Shown: positions 26,172 to 33,435 of the stretch, piece after piece
Position numbering within the stretch: the stretch's first letter is position 1
Layout of the letters: each line of letters opens with the position of its first letter
From: an uncultured Flavobacteriales bacterium
GTDB taxonomy: Bacteria; Bacteroidota; Bacteroidia; Flavobacteriales; UBA7312
Assembly: GCA_913041085.1 (NCBI GenBank)
Contig: CAJWHN010000007.1
Location: 1 to 35,615 of the forward strand
Direction: 5' to 3'
DNA length: 35,615 nucleotides
Program-made: the position numbers and the translations under genes
The notes under the pieces: model-generated
What the model saw: the letters and a program-made list of their open reading frames with translations, nothing else
Told to the model about the DNA's origin: nothing
The model's database searches: none

Positions 26172-26396
26172 ATGAAACACCTCACTCTTATCTTATTATT
26201 TTTAGCAACTCTGATGAATCAATCTTATGCTCAGTGTGCTATGTGTAAGTCGGTTGTAGAAAGCAACATCGATGGAGGTAGTGCCATAGGCTCAGGCCTG
26301 AACGATGGCATATTGTATCTTATGGCGATGCCTTATTTGTCTTTGGCGATAGTCGCTTTTGCTTGGATGCGATACAATAAACGCCTCAAAGCATAG
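26172..26396 (+). CDS. Small secreted/membrane protein with CAMC motif, linked to the oxidase cluster
   Basis: A 74-residue protein with a signal peptide (MKHLTLILLFLATLMNQSYA) followed at once by QCAMCKSVVESN, then GSGLNDGILYLMAMPYLSLAIVAFAWMRYNKRLKA with one membrane helix and a basic cytoplasmic tail. The ORF track starts at 26154; the ATG at 26172 gives the clean signal peptide. I recall similar CAMCK...GLNDGIxYLMxxPY proteins downstream of DUF420 in other Flavobacteriia. The two cysteines just after the cleavage site could bind a metal or undergo redox, but no function is established. Confidence 0.75.
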   Translation: MKHLTLILLFLATLMNQSYAQCAMCKSVVESNIDGGSAIGSGLNDGILYLMAMPYLSLAIVAFAWMRYNKRLKA

Positions 26397-26411
26397 TTAA
26401 CCAAATAACTA

Positions 26412-26419
26412 TATCTTTG
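26412..26419 (+). promoter_or_regulatory. TAnnTTTG box 5 nt before the tolC-like start
   Basis: TATCTTTG matches the -7 consensus and ends 5 nt before the ATG at 26425. It overlaps an inverted repeat (ATAGTTA at 26393-26399 and TAACTAT at 26406-26412). No clear -33 TTG is seen. Use of this box would give a leaderless mRNA. Confidence 0.35.
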
Positions 26420-26424
26420 ATGGT

Positions 26425-27780
26425 ATGAAAAGAATCCTTTTTCTTATTTGTTTTGTTTTTGGTACGGCTAGTATTTATGCCCAAAAGCAATGGAATTTAG
26501 AAGATTGTTTGCGTCATGCTCAAGACAATAACATTACGATTAAAAAGGCCTTTCTCAATACCGAAATTTCTAAACAAAATCATTTTCAATCTAAAATGGC
26601 TTTATTGCCTAACTTGAATGCTAGTCTTTCTGATAACACCAATTTTGGACGCAATATAGATCCTGTAACTAATCAAATTACTATTGATAGAGTACGCAAT
26701 AATAATTTTAGTTTGAGTTCATCAATAACACTTTTCAATGGTTTTCAGAGCATCAACAACATTAGAAAAAATAATTTTGATTATTTGTCATCGAAATACG
26801 ATGCTGAAAAAATAGCCAACGATATATCGGTCAATATTGTAACAGCCTATTTGCAATTGCTATACAATTCGGACTTGGTAGAAGTGAGTCAGCAGAAGGT
26901 TGATGTTTCAGAATTGCAAGTAGAACGTATTTCTAAGATGGTAGAAGTAGGGAGTTTACCTAAAGGCGATTTGCTCAATACTGAATCCCAAAAAGCCCAA
27001 GAAGAATTGCAACTCATCAATGCTCAAAATCAAAGGGATATCGCTAAGTTGAATTTAATGCAGTTATTGGATTTGTCGGTTTCCGAATCCTTTGATGTAG
27101 TTCAGTTGGAAGTTGAGGTCGATGAAAATTACAGCACAGTTGGCAATCAAGCTGTTTATGCTCTAGCTTTAGAAAATTTGCCAGATGTAAAAACTGCCGA
27201 GACTAAGCTCAAAAGCTCTGAACGTTCCTTAGCCATATCTCAAGGAGCTAGGAGCCCACGTTTGAGCCTATCAGCTAGTGTAGGAACTTTGTATTCTGAT
27301 GCTAATAGACGCTTATTTTACGATTCTTTAGGAGCGATACCAACTTATCAAGACTATCCTTTTGAAGATCAATTTAACGACAACGTTAGTCAAGCTATTA
27401 GTTTGAGTTTGAGCATTCCCATTTTTAATAATTGGCAAGCCAATGCATCTATTAGCCGAGCAAAGATAGGAGTCTTACAAGCCCAATACAGTGTGCAAGA
27501 GGCTAAAAACAATTTGAGAAAAACTATAGAACAAGCCCAGAATGATGCTCGTTCGGCACAAAAGAAATATATAGCGAGTAAAAAGGCCGTTGCATATCAA
27601 GAAGAATCTTTCCAATATACGCAGAACAAGTACGACTTGCAGTTGGTCAATTCTTACGATTATAACAACGCTAAAAACACACTTTTTAAGGCTGAAACCG
27701 ATTTGTTGCAGTCTAAATACGATTACCTATTTAAAACCAAGATGTTGGACTTTTATATGGGCAAACCCCTTACATTTTAA
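26425..27780 (+). CDS. TolC family outer-membrane efflux protein
   Basis: A 451-residue outer-membrane factor forming the exit duct of a tripartite exporter. It has a signal peptide (MKRILFLICFVFGTASIYA), then QKQWNLEDCLRHAQDNNITIKKA, the repeated long coiled-coil regions (SQQKVDVSELQVERISKMVEVGSLPKGDLLNTESQKAQEELQLINAQ and, in the second repeat, QNKYDLQLVNSYDYNNAKNTLFKAETDLLQSKYDYLFK), and LSLSIPIFNNWQ at a barrel strand. Four bp separate it from the adaptor gene. The transported substrate is unknown, and no inner-membrane permease is adjacent. Confidence 0.93.
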   Translation: MKRILFLICFVFGTASIYAQKQWNLEDCLRHAQDNNITIKKAFLNTEISKQNHFQSKMALLPNLNASLSDNTNFGRNIDPVTNQITIDRVRNNNFSLSSSITLFNGFQSINNIRKNNFDYLSSKYDAEKIANDISVNIVTAYLQLLYNSDLVEVSQQKVDVSELQVERISKMVEVGSLPKGDLLNTESQKAQEELQLINAQNQRDIAKLNLMQLLDLSVSESFDVVQLEVEVDENYSTVGNQAVYALALENLPDVKTAETKLKSSERSLAISQGARSPRLSLSASVGTLYSDANRRLFYDSLGAIPTYQDYPFEDQFNDNVSQAISLSLSIPIFNNWQANASISRAKIGVLQAQYSVQEAKNNLRKTIEQAQNDARSAQKKYIASKKAVAYQEESFQYTQNKYDLQLVNSYDYNNAKNTLFKAETDLLQSKYDYLFKTKMLDFYMGKPLTF

Positions 27781-27783
27781 CTT

Positions 27784-29073
27784 ATGACAGTATTTATTAT
27801 TTTCATTTTAGTTGGCATCGCTTTGTTCTATTTCGGTAGAAAAAAAGAAAATCGTCTGATGCGAATTTTTGGGATCTCTTTATTTGCTTTGGGATTCCTA
27901 CTTCTTATTGCTAAATGGGCAGGTTGGATATCTTCTGAAGACGGTATTAATGTGCAAACTACTAAGGTGCAAAAGAGAACTATAGTACAAACGGTTTCGG
28001 CAAGTGGTAAGATTCAGCCAGAGGTAGAAGTTAAGATATCGCCTGATGTTTCTGGTGAGATTGTACAGCTTTACATTATGGAAGGCGACCAAGTAGAAAA
28101 GGGCGATTTGTTGTTGAAGATAAAGCCTGACACCTACCAATCTATGTTGGAAAGAAGTCAAGCCGCTTTGAACACTTCTAAGTCAGCACTTGCCAAAGCC
28201 AAAGCCCAATTGATAGAAAGTGAGGCCAACTTTAACAGAAACAAATCACTCTACGATAACGGTACTATTTCTAAATCTGAATTTGAAAAAATACAAGCCT
28301 CCTATACGGTAGCTCAGCTCAATGTAGAAGATGGAGAATATGCAGTTAGTAGCGCTCAAGCCTCTTTAAGAGAAGCTCAAGAAAATTTGAATAAGACTAA
28401 TATCTACGCTCCTATTGGTGGTACTATTTCACACCTCAATGTAGAGTTGGGTGAGCGAGTGGTAGGAACAGCTCAAATGGCAGGAACGGAGTTGTTGCGT
28501 CTAGCTAATTTGAACCTTATGGAAGTAGCTGTTGAGGTCAATGAGAACGATATCAATAGCGTAAGTTTGGGCGATACAGCCCTTATTGAAGTAGATGCTT
28601 TTCTAGGAGAGAAATACAAAGGCTTAGTTTCTGAAATTGCCAATTCGGCTAATATAACAGGCTCTAGTGCTGACCAAGTGACTAACTTTGAAGTCAAAGT
28701 AAGGATTATTGATTCTGTCAGTTTCAGACCCGGTATGACAGCTACTGTGGATATACAATCTGAACATGTCAAAGACGTATTGTCTTTGCCCATACAAGCC
28801 GTAACAACTCGTAAAGATACAGCTGGGGGAGACGATAAGCTAGAATGTGTCTTTGAAGTGCAAGGCGCTACCGTTAAGATGGTAGTAGTTAAAACGGGGA
28901 TTCAAGACGATGAATACATACAGATACTTTCGGGTGTTAGCGATAGTATGTCTGTTGTCAAAGGTCCGTATAGTGCAGTTTCACGATTACTCAATGACGG
29001 TTCATTTATCGTCAACGATGAGTCATCATCTTCCAAAGGCTCAGGCATTTCATTTTCAGTAAGCAGTAACTAA
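27784..29073 (+). CDS. Periplasmic adaptor (HlyD/MacA-like membrane fusion protein)
   Basis: A 429-residue adaptor linking an inner-membrane transporter to TolC. The order is an N-terminal hydrophobic part, a first lipoyl half (VSASGKIQPEVEVKISPDVSGEIVQLYIMEGDQVEKGDLLLKI), a coiled-coil hairpin (SQAALNTSKSALAKAKAQLIESEANFNRNKSLYDNGTISKSEFEKIQASYTVAQ), a second lipoyl half (NIYAPIGGTISHLNVELGERV), and barrel and membrane-proximal domains (SFRPGMTATVDIQ). This is closest to MacA of macrolide/ABC systems. The annotated start gives two hydrophobic segments (about residues 3-17 and 28-44). An in-frame Met at codon 26 (position 27859) would leave one, the usual topology, so the true start is uncertain. 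Confidence 0.9.
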   Translation: MTVFIIFILVGIALFYFGRKKENRLMRIFGISLFALGFLLLIAKWAGWISSEDGINVQTTKVQKRTIVQTVSASGKIQPEVEVKISPDVSGEIVQLYIMEGDQVEKGDLLLKIKPDTYQSMLERSQAALNTSKSALAKAKAQLIESEANFNRNKSLYDNGTISKSEFEKIQASYTVAQLNVEDGEYAVSSAQASLREAQENLNKTNIYAPIGGTISHLNVELGERVVGTAQMAGTELLRLANLNLMEVAVEVNENDINSVSLGDTALIEVDAFLGEKYKGLVSEIANSANITGSSADQVTNFEVKVRIIDSVSFRPGMTATVDIQSEHVKDVLSLPIQAVTTRKDTAGGDDKLECVFEVQGATVKMVVVKTGIQDDEYIQILSGVSDSMSVVKGPYSAVSRLLNDGSFIVNDESSSSKGSGISFSVSSN

Positions 29074-29074
29074 T

Positions 29075-29743
29075 ATGACTTGGATACTAGCCATAGAAAC
29101 GGCTACTAAAAGCTGTTCGGTAGCTTTAGCTAGGGACGGTCATTTAGTGGCTGTCAAAGAAGAAGTTTCAGAACAGTATTCTCATTCCGAACAACTCACC
29201 ATATTCATAGAACAACTTTTACAACAAGAGGGGTTCAAGGTATCTGACTTGGACGCCATTGCCGTAAGTTCAGGACCGGGTTCTTATACTGGACTCCGAA
29301 TAGGCGTATCTACTGCCAAGGGTTTGTGTTATGCTAGTGATGTGCCTTTGATAGCCGTATCTACTTTGGGTGCTATGGCACAAGCTATGAAAGACAAGTA
29401 TCCTGAGGTACAATTGTGCCCTATGCTCGATGCTAGACGTATGGAAGTCTATTGTGCGCTTTATACTAAATCACAAGCAAGTCCAGTAGTGGCAAAAATC
29501 ATAGACGAGGATTCTTTTGCGGAGGAATTGGCACAAGGACCCCTATTATTTTTTGGCGATGGTGCAGACAAATGTCAAGATGTGCTCACCCATACTAATG
29601 CCCATTTTGAATTGGGCGTTTATCCTTCGGCAACAAATATGATTCCTTTAGCACAGGACAAATTTCAAAACCAAGACTTTGTAGATGTAGCCTATTTTGA
29701 GCCTTTTTACCTCAAGGATTTTGTGGCGGGTGTGAAGAAGTAA
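29075..29743 (+). CDS. tsaB: tRNA threonylcarbamoyladenosine biosynthesis protein TsaB
   Basis: TsaB partners TsaD and TsaE in adding threonylcarbamoyl to A37 of tRNAs reading ANN codons. The 222-residue protein starts with ILAIETATKSCSVAL and has the ASKHA-fold motif SSGPGSYTGLRIGVSTAKGLCYA, then CPMLDARRMEVYCALY, all typical. It starts one base after the adaptor gene's stop and is probably cotranscribed; the efflux/TsaB pairing appears to be positional and not functional. tsaD is not in the window. Confidence 0.95.
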   Translation: MTWILAIETATKSCSVALARDGHLVAVKEEVSEQYSHSEQLTIFIEQLLQQEGFKVSDLDAIAVSSGPGSYTGLRIGVSTAKGLCYASDVPLIAVSTLGAMAQAMKDKYPEVQLCPMLDARRMEVYCALYTKSQASPVVAKIIDEDSFAEELAQGPLLFFGDGADKCQDVLTHTNAHFELGVYPSATNMIPLAQDKFQNQDFVDVAYFEPFYLKDFVAGVKK

Positions 29744-29902
29744 CAACTTAACCTAAGCTTAACGTCAGTCGTAATTTAGTAAATAATTTTCTTATTCTCC
29801 TATTAAATTATGAATCAAACCTATCAATGAAAAAACTCATCTTTTTATTGCTTTTCAGCTATTAGTTTTGTGGGCAGTATTAGATTCATTATATTGATAA
29901 AA

Positions 29903-29992
29903 ATGAAAAATAAATTAAAAAAAATCTTGTGGAATAATATAACGGCTTTGATAGTATGTATTTTATTCTACCTATGGGTGAAATATTGCTAG
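29903..29992 (+). CDS. Possible small membrane peptide (29 aa)
   Basis: The ORF reads MKNKLKKILWNNITALIVCILFYLWVKYC: a basic N-terminus, one hydrophobic helix of about 16 residues and a short tail. It is too short for the ORF track. A TAGTTTTG box lies 32 nt before the ATG. Small single-helix proteins of this shape exist, but nothing here proves translation. I do not recognise the family. Confidence 0.3.
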   Translation: MKNKLKKILWNNITALIVCILFYLWVKYC

Positions 29993-30048
29993 TTTAAAAC
30001 GAGTACAATTAAAGCCTTTCTCTGAGGTGTGTTTACATCGCTTTTGTC

Positions 30049-30056
30049 TAATTTTG
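30049..30056 (+). promoter_or_regulatory. TAnnTTTG box 6 nt before the DCC gene start
   Basis: TAATTTTG fits the -7 consensus and ends 6 nt before the ATG at 30063. No -33 TTG at the right distance. This favours the ATG at 30063 over the GTG at 30027, which would lie upstream of the box. Confidence 0.4.
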
Positions 30057-30062
30057 TACTTC

Positions 30063-30428
30063 ATGAGTTCATTCATTATCTATATCGATTCTTGGTGTCC
30101 GATGTGTGTACGTTTTGGGTCTTTGCTCAATCGTTTCGATATCTTCAATAGTATCCGTCAAGCCGATATACGAACTTATGAAGGCTCAGCTATTTCCAAA
30201 GAAAAAGGTTTAGAACAACTAGCATCTATCAATAGACATTCTCGTGTCTTTTACGGTTACAATAGCATCTGGCAAATACTAGTCAGACTGCCTCTCTTGT
30301 GGGTGTTTGTTCCTGTCTTTTATATTTTAAAAGTGAGTCGGTTTGGGCATTGGGCTTATAAGGAATTGGCTATTAAGCGTCAGATTATTCCTTTGCATTG
30401 TAAAGAAGAAGACTGCCGCCCTAACTAG
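30063..30428 (+). CDS. DCC family protein (DUF393, predicted thiol-disulfide oxidoreductase)
   Basis: A 121-residue thioredoxin-like protein of the DUF393/DCC family. The N-terminus SSFIIYIDSWCPMCVRFGSLLNRFD has the family pattern of a strand followed by D-x-x-C-x-x-C, with C12 and C15. LPLLWVFVPVFYILKVSRFGHWAYKELAIKR follows the family's later hydrophobic region and RxxYxxxAxxR pattern. The ORF track uses a GTG at 30027, but the ATG at 30063 gives the usual start. Its 3' end overlaps the convergent minus-strand gene by 8 bp. The predicted oxidoreductase role is by family similarity only. Confidence 0.82.
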   Translation: MSSFIIYIDSWCPMCVRFGSLLNRFDIFNSIRQADIRTYEGSAISKEKGLEQLASINRHSRVFYGYNSIWQILVRLPLLWVFVPVFYILKVSRFGHWAYKELAIKRQIIPLHCKEEDCRPN

Positions 30429-30918
30429 CGTTTTGGGCTTTCTTCATAGCCTTTGCTAGGGCTTGGTGCTCTTGACTGCCAAACAATACCTTGCTACCGT
30501 TAGTCAATTCTATTTGCAAACCTTTATCGCCACTAACGTTGTAGGCCTTGCTCTCAAAACCAAAGCGTATGCCCCAACCCCCAAACTCCTTTATGGGCGA
30601 GTAGGTACGGGCTTTATAGCTTTTGATATCTTCAAAGGGAATCAGTCGTTCTTTGATGTGTATGGGAAAAAACTGATAGTGCAATCCTTCAGAACTAACT
30701 CTTAGCTTGAGCTTCATGAACCAAAACAATACCGGCAAACCTAAACCAACCAGTAAGGAAAAGGTAATTATACCCTCATCGCTGAGGGGTTTATCGCCAA
30801 TGACATTGCCCATCATAACTTGTTGGTAGATGCCGTACAAGGAAAATGCTGGAAAAAAAAGGATAACTAACCAAAGTAGTTTTTGTCTAAAATGCTGATC
30901 TTCTTTGAAGTAGGTCAT
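30421..30918 (-). CDS. Two-helix membrane protein with PH-like domain (hypothetical)
   Basis: A 165-residue protein with two membrane helices (about residues 14-29 and 49-66), then a C-terminal domain (LKLRVSSEGLHYQFFPIHIKERLIPFEDIKSYKARTYSPIKEFGGWGIRFGFESKAYNVSGDKGLQIELTNGSKVLFGSQEHQALAKAM). The pattern PFEDI, then GGWGIR, KAYNVSGDKG and a final strand plus helix resembles bacterial PH (YdbT/bPH) domains found after two helices. No function is known. It is convergent with the DCC gene (8-bp 3' overlap). A TAnnTTTG box (30923-30930, minus) lies 4 nt before the ATG. Confidence 0.7.
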   Translation of the reverse strand: MTYFKEDQHFRQKLLWLVILFFPAFSLYGIYQQVMMGNVIGDKPLSDEGIITFSLLVGLGLPVLFWFMKLKLRVSSEGLHYQFFPIHIKERLIPFEDIKSYKARTYSPIKEFGGWGIRFGFESKAYNVSGDKGLQIELTNGSKVLFGSQEHQALAKAMKKAQNAS

Positions 30919-30922
30919 ACTC

Positions 30923-30930
30923 CAAAAATA
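30923..30930 (-). promoter_or_regulatory. TAnnTTTG box 4 nt before the minus-strand PH-like gene
   Basis: On the minus strand TATTTTTG ends 4 nt before the ATG at 30918. There is no visible -33 element and the gene may instead be read from upstream minus-strand genes. It is listed because the same spacing recurs at other starts in the window. Confidence 0.25.
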
Positions 30931-30940
30931 AGATATAATA

Positions 30941-31290
30941 TCATTTTAAAGAGTAAGTTTTTAGAAATTTATTTTCAATTTCTTCTCTGCTGACTTCTCC
31001 ATAATAAATTTGTATTTCTCTTTTCCCACAACCCACCAATTTATCTTCAGCTACCCAAGTAGCTGAGATGACACTTACTGTGTATCCTTCTTCATTGAAT
31101 TTTAGTGTTTTGGTTGCTTGTCCAAAAAAGATGCCCTTATCGATTTGTTTATCAACCTGGTCAATCATATCATTGATTTCTTCTGTTTCTTGTTCTTCTA
31201 AACCTTTGGCTTGTTTTTGACAATCGGAATGTGTACGGCTAGAGAGACCTATGCAGAAAGGGCATAGAATACTAGTGGTAAATGTTTCAT
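30941..31290 (-). pseudogene. Small secreted protein of about 116 aa, apparently frameshifted
   Basis: The ORF track gives only 75 residues from an internal ATG (31168). That frame stays open upstream and reads CPFCIGLSSRTHSDCQKQAKGLEEQETEEIND before MIDQVDKQ. A second ORF begins at ATG 31290 with a signal-peptide start (MKHLPLVFYALSA) and stops at 31251-31249. Adding one T in the CCCTTTCTGC stretch (about 31254-31262) joins the frames into MKHLPLVFYALF-CIGLSSRTHSDCQK and so on, a natural signal peptide with a possible lipoprotein-type cysteine. The rest includes FGQATKTLKFNEEGYTVSVISATWVAEDKLVGCGKREIQIYYG. I do not recognise the family. A real mutation, a sequencing or assembly slip, or use of the shorter 75-residue form are all possible. 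Confidence 0.55.
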
Positions 31291-31331
31291 AGTTTTAAGT
31301 TTAATTCGTTAATGCTAAGTTAAAGTATTTA

Positions 31332-33350
31332 CTATATTAAGTCAAGGACTGCTGGTAGCTCTGTAGTTGGTAACTGACAACTTTTGTTTTGGCAAAGGTA
31401 GAAGGTCGTTTGCCCTTCCAGCATTTTATTTTGCAACAAAGGTAATGGGCTATCGGTCGTGCTGCCTAATAGCAAGGTGTTGGGGGCATAGTGTTGTTTA
31501 AAGTCTAGGGCTTTTTGTACGGCTTGAGTTCCAACAATAGCCACTTCATAAAAAGGGGCTATATAGTTTAGCATCAAGATAGCCCAATTGGAATAGCCTG
31601 AACCGTAAGAGGGCATATCGTTTTTGATGTTGTTCAATTGCAGTTGTGCTATATTCAAATAGTCGCTATTGTCTAAAAGTTGTCCTAAAGCAAATAGGTT
31701 ATTCGCCATAACGGAAGACGATGCCGGCATGACGTTGTCGTTAATTTCCATTTTACGAGCTACAAGGGGGGCGTCTAAGTCTGAGGTAAAGAAAAACATA
31801 CCGCTCTGACTATCGTAAAAATGAGCGTGGCAATAGTCTGTTAAGTCCTTAGCCTTGTTGAGCCATTGCTCGTCAAAGGTCGCTTCATACAAACGTATGA
31901 ATGCAGAAATGGTCAAGGCATAATCTTCTAAAAAACCATTGATAGAAGACTGTCCGTCTTTGTAGCTGTGCCACAAACTATGGTCACTTTGACATTGTTT
32001 GTCTATAATAAAACGGGCGTTTTTTATGGCAGTGTGCAAATAGTATTTGTTGCCAAAAGCTAAGTAGGCATCGTTATAGGCTTGGCACATAAGGGCGTTC
32101 CAAGAGGTTAAGGATTTATCGTCTAAAGCTGGGCGTGTGCGTTGTTCTCTTTCTTCTAACAATTTGCTTTGCCAGTGTTTGACTTTTTGCTGAAAGACGT
32201 CTAGCTCTAGATTTTCTTTTTTACAAAAGTCGGCATCGCTTTGGTCTTTGACTAAGATGTAATTGCCTTCTTCCCAAAAGCCTTTGTGGTTGATGTTGTA
32301 GTATTTAGTAAATAGGGGATAGTCTTGCCCCAAAAGGCTTTTGAGTTCTTCTTTTTTCCAGACGTAAAACTTACCTTCAAGCCCTTCACTATCGGCATCT
32401 AGAGCTGAATAGAAAGCACCATTGTCGTGGGTCAACTCCCTTTCAACAAAGGCTAAAGTTTGTTCTACAATGTCCTTATACATTTCTTTGCCATAGCAGG
32501 TGTAGGCTTCGCTATACAAACTCACCAACTGGGCGTTGTCGTACAGCATTTTTTCAAAGTGGGGCAATTTCCATAGCTTATCTGTAGAATAACGGGCAAA
32601 GCCACCGCCCACTTGGTCGTATATGCCGCCCCAAGCCATTTTATCTAAAGTTAGCTGAACGTACTCACTCAGTTTGTTGTCTTGTTTGAGGTGTGCATAA
32701 CGCATCAAAAAAAGGTAGTTGTTGGGAATGGGGAATTTAGGTGCTCGCTTAGGACCTCCCTCTTTGTAGTCGAATTGTTTACTCCAAGGCTCCAGGGTAT
32801 TTTCCAAATCCTGCCAACTGAAGTTGGGCTTTTCTTTGTTGTAACTGACTAGCTCTGACTGTTGTATACCTTTGGCTAACTTTTGGGCATAGTCTAGCAT
32901 ATCTTGTGGGCGTTGCTCGTAAAAATTGGCAACTTGATTAATCTGTTCTATCCATTGTTTCTTAGGGAAATAGGTGCCTCCCCAAACGGGGCTGCCATCG
33001 GGCAAGGCTATGCAATTGAGTGGCCAGCCTCCACGCTGTTGCATGAGTTGAACGGCATTCATATAAACTTGGTCAATGTCTGGTCGTTCTTCTCTATCTA
33101 CTTTGATATTTATGAAACGCTCATTCATGACTTGTGCCACTTGTTCATCTTCAAAACTTTCGTGCTCCATAACGTGACACCAATGACAGGCCGAATAACC
33201 AATGCTAATGATAAGTAACTTGCCCTCTTTTTGAGCTTTAGCTAGGGTTTCTTCATTCCAAGGATACCAATCCACAGGATTGTTAGCGTGCTGTAATAAA
33301 TATGGACTCGTCTCATTGACTAGGGCGTTGGTATGTTGGGCTTCTTTCAT
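31332..33350 (-). CDS. DUF255 thioredoxin-domain protein (YyaL/spermatogenesis-associated protein 20-like)
   Basis: A 672-residue protein with an N-terminal thioredoxin-like domain: NETSPYLLQHANNPVDWYPWNEE, the CxxC-type motif GYSACHWCHVMEHESFED (C55, C58), NIKVDREERPDIDQVYM and GGWPLNCIALPDGSPVWGGTYFP. After about residue 190 comes a long alpha-helical (six-hairpin/glycosidase-like) part, with GGPKRAPKFP, GGIYDQVGGGFARYSTDKLWKLPHFEKMLYDNAQL, ALDADSEGLEGKFYVW and TSWNALM. This architecture is that of the widespread YyaL/SPATA20 family. The biochemical role is not established. The ATG at 33350 gives the family N-terminus. The gene is 85 bp after the M20 gene. Confidence 0.93.
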   Translation of the reverse strand: MKEAQHTNALVNETSPYLLQHANNPVDWYPWNEETLAKAQKEGKLLIISIGYSACHWCHVMEHESFEDEQVAQVMNERFINIKVDREERPDIDQVYMNAVQLMQQRGGWPLNCIALPDGSPVWGGTYFPKKQWIEQINQVANFYEQRPQDMLDYAQKLAKGIQQSELVSYNKEKPNFSWQDLENTLEPWSKQFDYKEGGPKRAPKFPIPNNYLFLMRYAHLKQDNKLSEYVQLTLDKMAWGGIYDQVGGGFARYSTDKLWKLPHFEKMLYDNAQLVSLYSEAYTCYGKEMYKDIVEQTLAFVERELTHDNGAFYSALDADSEGLEGKFYVWKKEELKSLLGQDYPLFTKYYNINHKGFWEEGNYILVKDQSDADFCKKENLELDVFQQKVKHWQSKLLEEREQRTRPALDDKSLTSWNALMCQAYNDAYLAFGNKYYLHTAIKNARFIIDKQCQSDHSLWHSYKDGQSSINGFLEDYALTISAFIRLYEATFDEQWLNKAKDLTDYCHAHFYDSQSGMFFFTSDLDAPLVARKMEINDNVMPASSSVMANNLFALGQLLDNSDYLNIAQLQLNNIKNDMPSYGSGYSNWAILMLNYIAPFYEVAIVGTQAVQKALDFKQHYAPNTLLLGSTTDSPLPLLQNKMLEGQTTFYLCQNKSCQLPTTELPAVLDLI

Positions 33351-33435
33351 TTCAGTCGTTCCTTAAATGCAAGACTATTTGAAGATAGTCAAGAGCGATG
33401 ATCTTATGGTGTTGCTGCTAATACGAATTGGAGAA

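Larger units (their letters stand above)
29744..30062. other. Intergenic stretch of about 320 bp without a clear gene
   Basis: AT-rich, with no tRNA or strong terminator. It contains a 12-codon ORF with a signal-peptide-like start (MKKLIFLLLFSY then stop, near 29827), a possible 29-residue membrane peptide (29903-29992, listed separately), a TAGTTTTG box at 29863-29870, and the -7-like box before the DCC gene. It may be a decayed small gene, but the reading frames do not join into one convincing protein. Confidence 0.4.

Noticed and set aside
27590-27787. 65-aa plus-strand ORF at the end of the TolC-like gene
   Set aside because: Alternate frame of the TolC coiled-coil region with no independent support.
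33373-33390. GACTAT-N6-ATAGTC hairpin between the M20 and YyaL genes
   Set aside because: Only a 6-bp AT-rich stem without a T tract on either strand; not a convincing terminator or operator.
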